Of a stretch of 64,000 nucleotides of DNA, positions 26,749 to 35,421 are shown piece by piece. The translations under genes and the position numbers were made by a program. The stretch is from Jannaschia pagri (lineage in GTDB: Bacteria > Pseudomonadota > Alphaproteobacteria > Rhodobacterales > Rhodobacteraceae), in contig NZ_BPFH01000001.1 of the NCBI RefSeq assembly GCF_019655435.1, positions 806,001 through 870,000 of the forward strand. Reading direction: 5' to 3'. Positions within the stretch are counted from its first letter, which is position 1; each line of letters opens with the position of its first letter. A model generated the notes under the pieces. The model saw only the letters and a program-made list of their open reading frames with translations, ran no database searches and was not told the DNA's origin.

Positions 26749-28128
26749 ATGCTCTTCCCGACCCTGGAATTCATTCTGTTCTTCGGGACTGTGCTGGCCC
26801 TAAACACGTTGGTCTTCGACCGCGCTGGTTGGCGCAAGGCGCTGTTGCTACTGGCCTCCTACGGCTTCTACGCCGCTTGGGACCCTCGATTTCTTGGTTT
26901 GATGATCGCGGTCTCGGCAACCGCCTATCTCGGGGGGCTGGCGGTTACGCGTCCAAAGCTTCGGAAGCTGACGATTTGGCTCAGCCTGATTGCGCTTCTG
27001 GGGCTTCTAGGGTTCTTCAAATACTTCAACTTCTTCGCGCTTTCGCTTCAGCAACTGCTGGAAAGCGCAGGTCTCGGGCGGGATTTTGTCTGGCTCTCGG
27101 TCATCCTTCCGGTTGGCATATCGTTCTACATTTTCCAGGCGATCAGCTACATCATCGACGTCGACCGAGATGTTGTGACCGCCCGCAAGAACCCGGTCGA
27201 TATCTTCTTGTATATTTCGTTCTTTCCGCAGTTGGTGGCGGGGCCCATCGTCCGGGCCTCCGTCTTTCTGCCTCAGATCGATGCGCCGACCCTACCGACC
27301 CCCATCATCCGCGCCGAAGCCGTGGTGTTGATCCTGACGGGGTTGTTCAAGAAAATGATCGTCGCCAACTATTTGGCCGTCGGCATTGTGGACCCGTTTT
27401 ACGCGCTGCCCGATGGGCAAAATGCCGTCACCGCCGTGGCAGCTTTCTTCGCCTACGGCATTCAGATCTATTGCGATTTCTCCGGCTATTCTGACATCGC
27501 CATCGGAATTGCGCTTTTGTTAGGATACCGTTTTCCGACAAATTTTCGGCAGCCCTACAGCGCATCAAGCCTTCGCGCCTTTTGGCAGCGTTGGCATATT
27601 TCTCTGTCCACATGGATCCGGGACTACGTGTACATTCCGCTTGGGGGAAATCAGGGCCATCCGCGACGGCAAATGGGCGTGTTGGTTGGCACGATGACAT
27701 TGGCAGGTCTGTGGCATGGCGCGGGCTGGAACTTCCTCCTCTGGGGGTTCTTTCACGGCGTCGGGCTGGCCTATGAGCGGCGGGTGGGAGCGGCACAGGG
27801 GTGGCGCGGCGTGGTCCTGGTCACGTTATTTGTTTTCGCGCTCTGGATACCGTTCCGCGCCGATAGCTTCGGGGATCTCCTTCAAGTGTTCGGTGCCTTT
27901 ACACGTCTGGAAAGTTTCGCGCCCGTGGACATCAGCGCCTTTGGCCTGAGCCTGATCGCGGTCGGCTTTGCCATGAACTATCTTCCGGAACGGGGCCTGC
28001 TCCTGGCTCAGACGTCGCTGGCGCGTTTGCCCACAATCGTCCAGGCCCTTGTCCTGATTGTCGGGGTCTGGACCTGTTTCGCGACCGCGCAAGAGGGCAT
28101 GGCCCCGTTCATTTACTTCCAGTTCTGA
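26749..28128 (+). CDS. MBOAT-family membrane O-acyltransferase (AlgI/DltB/PatA-like)
   Basis: This 459-residue protein has about a dozen membrane helices. Family hallmarks are visible: ILPVGISFYIFQAISYIID, FPQLVAGPI, FCDFSGYSDIA-like YCDFSGYSDIAIG, RWHISLSTWIRDYVYIPLGG and the catalytic histidine in LAGLWHGAGWNFLLWG (about residue 322). These proteins pass acyl groups across the inner membrane to a periplasmic acceptor, usually via an SGNH partner. It lies nine bases after SGNH 2, so the pair is probably functional. Among known systems, AlgI and PatA are the closest in form; the polymer acylated here is not known. Confidence 0.93.
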   Translation: MLFPTLEFILFFGTVLALNTLVFDRAGWRKALLLLASYGFYAAWDPRFLGLMIAVSATAYLGGLAVTRPKLRKLTIWLSLIALLGLLGFFKYFNFFALSLQQLLESAGLGRDFVWLSVILPVGISFYIFQAISYIIDVDRDVVTARKNPVDIFLYISFFPQLVAGPIVRASVFLPQIDAPTLPTPIIRAEAVVLILTGLFKKMIVANYLAVGIVDPFYALPDGQNAVTAVAAFFAYGIQIYCDFSGYSDIAIGIALLLGYRFPTNFRQPYSASSLRAFWQRWHISLSTWIRDYVYIPLGGNQGHPRRQMGVLVGTMTLAGLWHGAGWNFLLWGFFHGVGLAYERRVGAAQGWRGVVLVTLFVFALWIPFRADSFGDLLQVFGAFTRLESFAPVDISAFGLSLIAVGFAMNYLPERGLLLAQTSLARLPTIVQALVLIVGVWTCFATAQEGMAPFIYFQF

Positions 28129-28139
28129 GACCGCATGCA

Positions 28140-28403
28140 GTGACCCCTGATCAAGATCGTAAAAGAGATACTCGGCAGCACTGGCTCTTTGTCCTGACGC
28201 TGACCCTTTCGCTGATAGCAGCGTGGTTTTTCTCGGGCGAACGATTTCTTGACTGGGTCTTTGAAATGCCTGACCTTGGACCGGTTGACGATATGATCAT
28301 CGAGTTTGCGGTCACGGCGCAAGAGGTGAAGGAGCAGATTGGACCCGAAGACTATTTCGGCCAAACCCGCGACGTGTTGCATCGGTTACTGGGGTTAAAC
28401 TGA
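28140..28403 (+). CDS. Small membrane-anchored protein of the envelope cluster
   Basis: This 87-residue protein begins at GTG 28140. It has a basic N-terminus (DRKRDTRQ), one membrane helix (WLFVLTLTLSLIAAWFF) and an acidic tail of about 50 residues likely to be periplasmic. I recognise no family. It fits snugly in the operon (11 bases after the MBOAT gene; its TGA directly precedes the ATG of the L,D-transpeptidase gene). It may be an accessory subunit of the acyltransferase. Confidence 0.7.
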   Translation: MTPDQDRKRDTRQHWLFVLTLTLSLIAAWFFSGERFLDWVFEMPDLGPVDDMIIEFAVTAQEVKEQIGPEDYFGQTRDVLHRLLGLN

Positions 28404-29243
28404 ATGACACAAGGAATAAGCCGACGCGTTCTTGTCAAAGCAGCACTTGCTGGATTGTCCTTGGGGGCCTTATCGGGCAACGCCACGGCTCGTGAAGAAC
28501 AGACTTACGGAATCGATTATCTGGAAGCCCTGGGACAGCCCGGCGCGCTGAACCCTAAGGTCGCCTTCATCGCACCGTCCGCCATCGATGATGCGTATTC
28601 CCACGCCATCTACGTCAACGCTGCCACATCGGGCGGTGGGGCACAGAAAATGTGGGTCTTAGAGCGCGAGAATGGCAGCAGGTGGCGCGTGGCGCTTCAC
28701 GATCCAGACTTCTGGGCCACGAAGGGCCTGCCCGAGGGGACGGATGCACCGTATTCCTGGCCTGTCTCCACCGGTCGCCATTATCCCGGGGAACGGCGGG
28801 CAGGACCTACGCCGCTCGGGATTTTCAACGTCGACGAACGCAATTACCGCCACCGCCGGGGGTGGGGATCTCCGGGGATGTATAACTCCATCTATATCGA
28901 CCTGCATTACAGCTCGGGGCGCATCTCTGGTGTCGCGATGCATGGGACGACAAATCGGATGTATTCCCGTCTCGGGCGTGCGGACAGCCACGGCTGCGTT
29001 CGAATGACGAAGGCGAATTCAGAGCGCGTCTGGCAGTTATTTCACCCCGAGGACGCACGTGGCGCACAATCCCCACTGTGGGGTTCGGTTCCCCGTTACT
29101 TTTCGTCAGTTCCACGGGGCGGTTACGAAACGCGCCGGGGCTACGTCCGAGACGGCAGTTTCCTGACGAATGCCTCGGGTGAGGACCGCCTGATGAAAGA
29201 CGGCTACACGGCGCTTTTTGTCTTTTTCAGAGATGATATTTGA
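28404..29243 (+). CDS. L,D-transpeptidase (YkuD domain), Tat-type signal
   Basis: This 279-residue protein carries the YkuD catalytic motif HGTTN-x(14)-SHGCVRM, with the nucleophile cysteine near residue 198. These enzymes form 3-3 peptidoglycan crosslinks or attach proteins to peptidoglycan stems, in the periplasm. The N-terminus has a twin-arginine-like signal (SRRVLVKAALAG, then ATA). Its stop overlaps the next start as TTGA. Its place in the cluster links it with the peptidoglycan-binding first gene. Confidence 0.9.
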   Translation: MTQGISRRVLVKAALAGLSLGALSGNATAREEQTYGIDYLEALGQPGALNPKVAFIAPSAIDDAYSHAIYVNAATSGGGAQKMWVLERENGSRWRVALHDPDFWATKGLPEGTDAPYSWPVSTGRHYPGERRAGPTPLGIFNVDERNYRHRRGWGSPGMYNSIYIDLHYSSGRISGVAMHGTTNRMYSRLGRADSHGCVRMTKANSERVWQLFHPEDARGAQSPLWGSVPRYFSSVPRGGYETRRGYVRDGSFLTNASGEDRLMKDGYTALFVFFRDDI

Positions 29244-30505
29244 CCGTCAGCATGACCTTTGGGCGGCGGACATGGGTGGTCGGGTTGTGGTTGGCTGTGG
29301 GCCTGGCGATACAAGCCGGCGCAGCGTCCGCGCAGGAGACCTGCCGCGCCGTGACGCGCGTGACCGCCCCGCCGCAGAACGCCTGCCTCGGAGGAGACAC
29401 GCTTAGCATCGCGGCGGCAGGCGATGTCCTTCTCCATTCCGGTTTGCAGCGACGCGCTTATGCCCACGAAGATGGCTTTCGCGCGCTGTGGTCCGCTGCT
29501 GAGCCGTTTTTTCAGGCCGCAGATATTGCCTATGTCAATTTGGAAGGGCCCGTGGCCAAGGGCATGACCCGCGGCTTCTCACAGCGCACGGATCCGGGGC
29601 CCGTGTTCGACAACGTCGTCTATACGTCTTACCCGCTCTTCAACTATCACGAGCGGCTCATCGGCGATTTGATGGCCTCTGGCATTGATATCGTTTCAAC
29701 CGCCAACAACCACTCACTCGACCGAGGGTCTCAGGGGGCGGATCTTACGATCAATGCGCTGGAACAGGCTGGGCTGGCCTTCACGGGCACGCGCCGCGCC
29801 GGAAGCCCGCGCGACTTTGTCCACGTGATGCCAACCGCCATTGGCAGGCTTGCTTGGATCGCATGCAGTTATTCCACAAACGGGATTCCAGACACTGCGA
29901 ACCAGGTCCTTGGTTGCTTCTCCGACCGTGCCGAGTTGCTGGCGCTTGTCACCGACACCGCCCGGCGGTCCGACATCGCGGGCGTCATTGTCACGCCCCA
30001 CTGGGGCTGGGAGTACCGCAGCGATCCCAATGCACGGCAGCGTGCGCTTGCCGCAGACCTCGCAAAGGCCGGAGCCACGGTCATTGTGGGCACCCATCCG
30101 CACGTAGTGCAGCCCTGGGACTATCTTGACGGAGTCGATGCGCAGAAATCGATGGTGGTCTACTCCACGGGCAACTTTGTATCCGGCCAGAGTCAATTGC
30201 CACGGCGCACCGGGGCGCTGTTTTGGATCGAACTCTGCCGCGCCCAGCCTTCGGGGGATCTAGGTCAGGCGCTTTTCTCTCGCCTGAGCGTCGCGCGCAC
30301 GGGCTGGGCTCCGTTTTACATGGCCTCAACGGCGGCTGGGCCAGAGTTGCAATTCGCTGGTGGCACGGTGGGCGGTTGGCCAGCCTCTGCCCGCCGCCAC
30401 GCGAATACCGTGATGCGACCCGGAGAGCTGGAACTCGACCTGGACTGCGGACAGGACGCATCTTCGGGACAGGGGATTGCCGCACTATCGGTGGCCCTGC
30501 AGTGA
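29240..30505 (+). CDS. CapA-family exported protein 1 (metallophosphatase-like fold)
   Basis: This 421-residue protein has a Sec signal peptide ending AGAASA. It shows the CapA/PgsA motifs: AAAGDVLLH, YVNLEGPV, ANNHSLDRG, VTPHWGWEY, GTHPHVVQPW and YSTGNFVSGQ. CapA proteins are needed for poly-gamma-glutamate capsule export in Gram-positives; their exact enzyme activity is unclear. No PgsB/PgsC gene is here, so the target may be another polymer. The start is TTG 29240 (TTGA overlap with the previous gene); ATG 29252 is an alternative. Confidence 0.85.
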   Translation: MTVSMTFGRRTWVVGLWLAVGLAIQAGAASAQETCRAVTRVTAPPQNACLGGDTLSIAAAGDVLLHSGLQRRAYAHEDGFRALWSAAEPFFQAADIAYVNLEGPVAKGMTRGFSQRTDPGPVFDNVVYTSYPLFNYHERLIGDLMASGIDIVSTANNHSLDRGSQGADLTINALEQAGLAFTGTRRAGSPRDFVHVMPTAIGRLAWIACSYSTNGIPDTANQVLGCFSDRAELLALVTDTARRSDIAGVIVTPHWGWEYRSDPNARQRALAADLAKAGATVIVGTHPHVVQPWDYLDGVDAQKSMVVYSTGNFVSGQSQLPRRTGALFWIELCRAQPSGDLGQALFSRLSVARTGWAPFYMASTAAGPELQFAGGTVGGWPASARRHANTVMRPGELELDLDCGQDASSGQGIAALSVALQ

Positions 30506-31989
30506 TAAAGCGCTGGTTTCTGGGGGGCCTATGCGCCCTGTGGGCGGGCATGTCCCACGCCCAAAGCTTGGCTGTCGACATTGCGGGCCCTGCGACACCC
30601 TTTGTCGATCCGCGCACCGTCGGACGTCCCTTCCCGGGCGCGCAGGCCACAGGGCTCCTCGGGTTTCGGGGCAACCCCACACGGACTTATTACGGTTCTG
30701 GGCCACTGCCGCAGCGACCCAAGGTGCTTTGGCGTGTGGGGCCGTTTTGCGGACCCTCCACGGATCAGCAGGGAACCCGAACCTGGTGTGGTACGGGCTG
30801 GACGGGCCAGCCCGTTGTCTGGGACCGTGGCCCACGCACGGAGGTGATCTTCGGCGCCTATGATCACCGCGTACATTTTCTGAATGCAGAAAATGGCCAA
30901 CCGGTCCGACCAGCTTTCAAGACGGGCGACATCATCAAGGGGTCTGTGGCCCTCGATCCCACAGGTGAGCCGATCCTATACATGGGGTCCCGGGACAATT
31001 ACCTGCGGGCATTGCGCCTCGATCCCACGCGCGCCGTGGAACTCTGGAAGCTTTCGTCGGTGAGCGGAGACGGTGTTTGGAACAATGACTGGGACGCCTC
31101 GCCGCTCATTCTGGGGGACTACCTGTTCACCGGAAGTGAGAATTCTTGGTTTTACGTCGTGGACCTCAATCGCGGGCGCGATCTGTCTGGCGCCGCGACC
31201 CTCTCGCCGAAGGTCATCAACCGTATTCCTGGCTTCACCAACACGCTTTTTCAGAAGATCGGGGATCGTATGGTGTCGATTGAAAACTCGGCAACGGCGT
31301 TGGGGGGGAACGTCTACTTCGCAAACTCAGGGGGTCTCGTGCAGGGGTACGACATGGCCGCGCTCATCTCAGGCAGCTCTCGGTCCGACGCACTGCGCTT
31401 TTCCTACTTCGCGGGCGACGACATCGATGCCTCGCTGGTGGCCACATCAAACGGAATGCTTATCGTCGCCATAGAGGACGAGCGCCGCCCGTCAGCGGAC
31501 AAAGCGCGTTCAGGTGACCTGCTCATGCTCGACCCGTCGAAGCCCGCTGACCCGGTGGTCTGGACACTCGACATACCGGGGCGCACGGGCGGCAAGGGTG
31601 GGCTTTGGGCCACACCCGCGCTCCATGGCAATTACCTCTACGTGCCGACCCATGTGGGCGGCCTTTTGACCGTAGAGGCCGACACAGGGCGCGTGACGTC
31701 CGAGTTGCCCCTGCCCTGGCATGGCTGGTCATCCCCAGTCGTCATCGAGGGTCAGCTGTTGGTGGCGACATGCGAAGGCGATCTGATTGCCTACGACCTC
31801 GTGGATCCCGCCAAACCAACGGAGACATGGCGCTTCCGTCCATCGGGCGCCGGTTGCTGGGAGTCGACGCCCGCCGTCTGGAACGGGGTGATCTATTTCG
31901 GGAATCGCAACGGCTTTGTCTACGCCATTGGCGAGTCCGCTCCGGCGGATGCCAGATCTATCCTTATCGCCGAGGCGCCTTTGCAGTGA
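30502..31989 (+). CDS. Exported PQQ-type beta-propeller repeat protein
   Basis: This is a 495-residue protein from GTG 30502, which overlaps the CapA stop by four bases (GTGA). The signal peptide is MIKRWFLGGLCALWAGMSHA. The mature part has repeated beta-propeller blades with PQQ-like motifs (EVIFGAYDHRVHFLNAENGQ; YMGSRDNYLRALRLD; LFTGSENSWFYVVDLN; YVPTHVGGLLTVEADTG; YFGNRNGFVYAIG). Known relatives are quinoprotein dehydrogenases and BamB-like scaffolds. I see no clear quinone-dehydrogenase catalytic signature, so a structural or binding role is equally possible. Confidence 0.83.
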   Translation: MIKRWFLGGLCALWAGMSHAQSLAVDIAGPATPFVDPRTVGRPFPGAQATGLLGFRGNPTRTYYGSGPLPQRPKVLWRVGPFCGPSTDQQGTRTWCGTGWTGQPVVWDRGPRTEVIFGAYDHRVHFLNAENGQPVRPAFKTGDIIKGSVALDPTGEPILYMGSRDNYLRALRLDPTRAVELWKLSSVSGDGVWNNDWDASPLILGDYLFTGSENSWFYVVDLNRGRDLSGAATLSPKVINRIPGFTNTLFQKIGDRMVSIENSATALGGNVYFANSGGLVQGYDMAALISGSSRSDALRFSYFAGDDIDASLVATSNGMLIVAIEDERRPSADKARSGDLLMLDPSKPADPVVWTLDIPGRTGGKGGLWATPALHGNYLYVPTHVGGLLTVEADTGRVTSELPLPWHGWSSPVVIEGQLLVATCEGDLIAYDLVDPAKPTETWRFRPSGAGCWESTPAVWNGVIYFGNRNGFVYAIGESAPADARSILIAEAPLQ

Positions 31990-33254
31990 CGATCTCCTTT
32001 AGATGTTTCCACCTGATCGCCGCGTTCGTCGTCGGCCTCTCCGGCCCTGCCCCGGCGCAAGAACTGTTGACGGATATTTTGGCCCCGCCCGAGCCGTTCC
32101 GCGCCGCCCGACAGGCTGGCAGCATCCCCCTGGGCCGCGAGATCGTCATTGGATTTGGCGGCGACGTGAATTTCGCCCGCTCACGCCAAAACCCAAGCCC
32201 GACCACCGTCACAAAATTTGCCCGGCTGCCTATTGCTTCGGTCACCGAAACGCTCGCTGCGGAAATCAGCGGCGATATCAATTTCGTCAATGTCGAAACC
32301 GTTGTGTCCACACGCAACGGCACGCCGTCAGGCGCGAAAGCCTTCGTCTTCCGCAGCCATCCAGAGCAGTTTCGGCATCTTATGAAGTTGGGCGTGAACG
32401 CCTTCGCGCTGGCCAACAACCACGCCTATGACCACGGTCGCGTGGGCATGCGGGACACGCTTGATTTCTTCCAAACGGAGGATGGGCGCACGGGGCCCCT
32501 GCTCTACGCAGGCGTTGGCTACGGCGCGGATGCCCTTGCGCCCGCTGTCATCACCCATGACGGGATCCGTATCGCGCTCAGCGCAGTAAGTTTTGGCTCC
32601 GGCAGTTTCGGACCAGCACCGGAGACCATAGGCATGGCCTATTTTTCGGTGGCAGCCCAGTACAATGCTGTTTTGCGTGAGCTGGCGCGCGTGGATGCCG
32701 ATCTCAAGATCCTCTCGATCCATGCCGGTGCAGAAAACGTCATCGCGCTGAACGCGCGCATTCGTCAGCAGTTTCGACGCGCCGTGGAAGAAGCCGGTGT
32801 TCACCTCGTCCTTGGTCACCATCCCCATGTGGTTCGGGCCGTAGAACGCGATGCGCGGACGGGGGCCGCCATCTTTCACTCGCTGGGCAACCTTCTGTTT
32901 ATCGGTGGCGCTGGCAAGGACGGTGATGCCGTCGGCCGAGACTACGGTCTTTGGGGGCGCGCCTATTTCACGATGACGGCGGACGGGATGCGGGCAACAG
33001 CGCTCGAAGCTGTACCGCTCAAGGGAGTGCATAATGTCCCGCGCCACCCCCGTGCGCGGCGTGCCAGTGCCATTCTGAACCATCTGAACAACCTGTCACG
33101 CAGAGGCGCCGGAGCCGCCGCCGTCACCTTTGCAACGGTGGGGGAAACCCGGCCTCGTGGGCTTGCCTGCTTCCCGGAGGAACCTTTTGGCCCCCGCGCT
33201 CGCGCCCTTTGCTGCGCCGCTGACAGCCAATGCGCCATGCCAGACCCAATGTAG
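31986..33254 (+). CDS. CapA-family exported protein 2
   Basis: This 422-residue protein starts at GTG 31986, overlapping the previous stop as GTGA. It has a signal peptide ending GPAPA. Motifs parallel those of the first CapA: GFGGDVNFAR, FVNVETVVS, ANNHAYDHG, GHHPHVVRAV and HSLGNLLFIGG. It is clearly divergent from the first copy, so this is not a recent duplication. It is the last gene of the cluster. Confidence 0.82.
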   Translation: MTISFRCFHLIAAFVVGLSGPAPAQELLTDILAPPEPFRAARQAGSIPLGREIVIGFGGDVNFARSRQNPSPTTVTKFARLPIASVTETLAAEISGDINFVNVETVVSTRNGTPSGAKAFVFRSHPEQFRHLMKLGVNAFALANNHAYDHGRVGMRDTLDFFQTEDGRTGPLLYAGVGYGADALAPAVITHDGIRIALSAVSFGSGSFGPAPETIGMAYFSVAAQYNAVLRELARVDADLKILSIHAGAENVIALNARIRQQFRRAVEEAGVHLVLGHHPHVVRAVERDARTGAAIFHSLGNLLFIGGAGKDGDAVGRDYGLWGRAYFTMTADGMRATALEAVPLKGVHNVPRHPRARRASAILNHLNNLSRRGAGAAAVTFATVGETRPRGLACFPEEPFGPRARALCCAADSQCAMPDPM

Positions 33255-33343
33255 CGCGTACACGGTTCCGTAGCGCCCCTGCGGCTTCGGCGGGCGCGTA
33301 ACATGTGCGCTTCGTCCAAAGGCCGTGACGCACTGCGCCGAGC

Positions 33344-33510
33344 CTATATGACCTGCTCCCCTTTGGGTCCGCTAATTTTTGTGTTAGCTCTGTTCAAGTT
33401 TTGGCACTCGTTTGACCGGTTAGCATATTCGAACGGCGTCAGAGCAGCGAAACTGGAGTGAGGCCGGTGATAATTGTAGTCGGCCCGCCAAAGTCGCCCG
33501 TCGATTGTTG
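33344..33510 (-). pseudogene. IS3-family transposase C-terminal remnant with a candidate terminal repeat
   Basis: On the minus strand the C-terminus of an IS3-type transposase is preserved: WRADYNYHRPHSSFAALTPF then EYANRSNECQNLNRAN, ending at TAG (33344-33346). The block just inside the stop (33349-33370, beginning TGACCTGCTCCCC) could be the IS right terminal repeat. Everything upstream of about 33510 is missing. The 90 bases between 33255 and 33343 contain no gene. Confidence 0.75.
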
Positions 33511-33567
33511 AGGCTTCGCGTCGCCGTCCATCATCCCAACCACAGACTTGTCTTACACTGATTTAGG

Positions 33568-35421
33568 TCATCGCCAATCGCTCTCGGTAATGTCGAACGA
33601 CTTGATGCGCGAGTGCAGCGTTGTCGGCTTCATGTCGAGAATCGCTGCCGCGCCGGCTGCCCCGGACACCTTGCCATTGGCCGATCTCAGTGCCGCCACG
33701 ATGTTCGCCCGGACCATGGCCTGAACTTCCGCCTCTGTCCTAATCGTCTCTGGCAGGCTGGCGCTGGCGCCGGCGGCCCGAGAGATCTCCACCTCAAGCT
33801 TTCGCCCCTTACTGACGATCGCCGCGCGTTCGATCACGTTGCGCAGCTCTCGAACGTTGCCGGGCCATGCGTAAGCCTGCAACTCTTGCATCACTCGGGA
33901 CGAGATGGACGGAACAGGCCGGTTGAGCTTCAAACAGGCAACGCGGAGCAGATGCGTCGCAAGGGACGGGATATCTTCCGGGTGGTCCCGCAAGGGTTCG
34001 GTCGTGATCGGAAAAAGGCTGAGATGCATGTAGAGCGCCTCTCGCAGGCGTTGCGCCGCCAAGGCGCCCTTTGGCGTGATGGTCGAGGCACAAATCACGC
34101 GAATATCGAGTTCCTTCTCACGCGTGTCGCCAACGCGTCGAACCGTATTTGTCTGGAGCGCATGGAGCAGCTTGCCCTGCACCTCGGGCGGCAGATCCTC
34201 CACATCATCGAGAAAGAGCGTCCCTCCATGGGCCAGTTCCAGTTTGCCGGGTTTGTCTTGCTTTGCGGCGTGGGGGCCGCCTTTCACCTGTCCAAAGAGT
34301 TCCGCCTCCACGGCCTCGGGCACCACAGAACTGCAGTTGAAGTGAATGAGCGGACGGCGCGACCGCGAACTGGCCCGGTGGATTTCGTTGGCGATCAGGG
34401 TCTTTCCGGTGCCGGGTTCCCCTGAAATCATGACCGTGGCGTCCGTCGGCGCGACGAGGTCAATGCGGGCGACGATCTGCCGGATCGTGTTGGACGTGCC
34501 GATGATAGTAAGATGCGCCCGTTCGGAGTTGATCTCTTCCTGCAGATAGGCGTTTTCCTGTTCGAGCCGGTCCCGAAGCTGTGCGATTTCCTCCAAGGCA
34601 TGTCGCAGCTTGTTTTCGTTCTCTTTTCGCTCCGTCACGTCCCGAAAAATCACCACCGCCCCGGCCAGGATTTGGTGATCGTAGATCGGCGTTGAGATGT
34701 ATTCGACCTGCATCGGGCGGCCGTCTTTGCGCCAGAACACTTCATCTTCGATGCGGTTCACCTGTTCGAACCGGAACGATTTATAAATTGGACAGTCGTG
34801 ATGATGATACACATCCCCATTCATATGGGTGTGGTGCATGATCGAATGGATGTCCTTGCCCAGCAGGTCCTCGGCCGTCCAGCCGAGCATCTCCTGCGCG
34901 GCTCGGTTGACGAAAGTGGTCTTCCCTTCGGAATTCAGGCCGTAGATCCCCTCACCAGCTGCATTCAAGATAAGCTGATTTCGCCGCTCGAGGTCGGCAA
35001 AGAAACTCTCTGCCCGTTTCCATTCATTAAGTCCCGCGCGTTGGAGTTCTGCGACTTCGGTGAGTTCGGTCCGGCGATCCATTTCATCAAGATCGGTGAG
35101 CGTCAGCACGACATGCCCGCTCTCGCCTGGCAACGTACGGCCCCGCAACTCCGCCCGCAGGTGCGCCTGCCCTCGGCGAAGGATCTGAACCTGCCGCGTC
35201 CAGGCGCTGCCGCGACTGTCCAACTCGTCCAGAAAGACGACAAAGCGGCCGATACTCTCCCCCAACAGGGTCGAGAAAGGGGGGACGTGTTCTGGCAACC
35301 CGAGCAGCTGTCGCGCGGCGGTGTTCAGGGCAATGATCTGGTCGCTTCGGGCGCAGAACACGAGCGCCGCTTCGGGCAGTGCGGCGACAACGGAATCGGC
35401 GAAGGGGTCAGCTTTCTCCAT
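33568..35421 (-). CDS. PAS-AAA+-Fis regulator (NtrC family) lacking GAFTGA
   Basis: This 617-residue regulator has PAS 1 (about 10-110), PAS 2 (about 150-265), AAA+ (about 305-545) and a C-terminal Fis-type HTH (about 575-617). Walker A GEPGTGKT (334-341) and Walker B TLFLDD (401-406) are intact. The sigma-54-contact loop GAFTGA is replaced by GGPHAA (381-386), and a position near the second arginine finger is His (YMHLS, 466). PAS 2 carries a His/Cys-rich stretch (HHTHM, HHHDC; 196-210). It is divergent from the cyanate operon, so it probably regulates it, likely without sigma-54; that is inference. Confidence 0.88.
   Translation of the reverse strand: MEKADPFADSVVAALPEAALVFCARSDQIIALNTAARQLLGLPEHVPPFSTLLGESIGRFVVFLDELDSRGSAWTRQVQILRRGQAHLRAELRGRTLPGESGHVVLTLTDLDEMDRRTELTEVAELQRAGLNEWKRAESFFADLERRNQLILNAAGEGIYGLNSEGKTTFVNRAAQEMLGWTAEDLLGKDIHSIMHHTHMNGDVYHHHDCPIYKSFRFEQVNRIEDEVFWRKDGRPMQVEYISTPIYDHQILAGAVVIFRDVTERKENENKLRHALEEIAQLRDRLEQENAYLQEEINSERAHLTIIGTSNTIRQIVARIDLVAPTDATVMISGEPGTGKTLIANEIHRASSRSRRPLIHFNCSSVVPEAVEAELFGQVKGGPHAAKQDKPGKLELAHGGTLFLDDVEDLPPEVQGKLLHALQTNTVRRVGDTREKELDIRVICASTITPKGALAAQRLREALYMHLSLFPITTEPLRDHPEDIPSLATHLLRVACLKLNRPVPSISSRVMQELQAYAWPGNVRELRNVIERAAIVSKGRKLEVEISRAAGASASLPETIRTEAEVQAMVRANIVAALRSANGKVSGAAGAAAILDMKPTTLHSRIKSFDITESDWR

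Noticed and set aside
22011-33510. A complete composite transposon carrying the envelope cluster
   Set aside because: The two flanking IS3 remnants are different parts of the transposase and no matching terminal repeats or target duplications can be seen, so only a weaker flanking-remnant claim is made.
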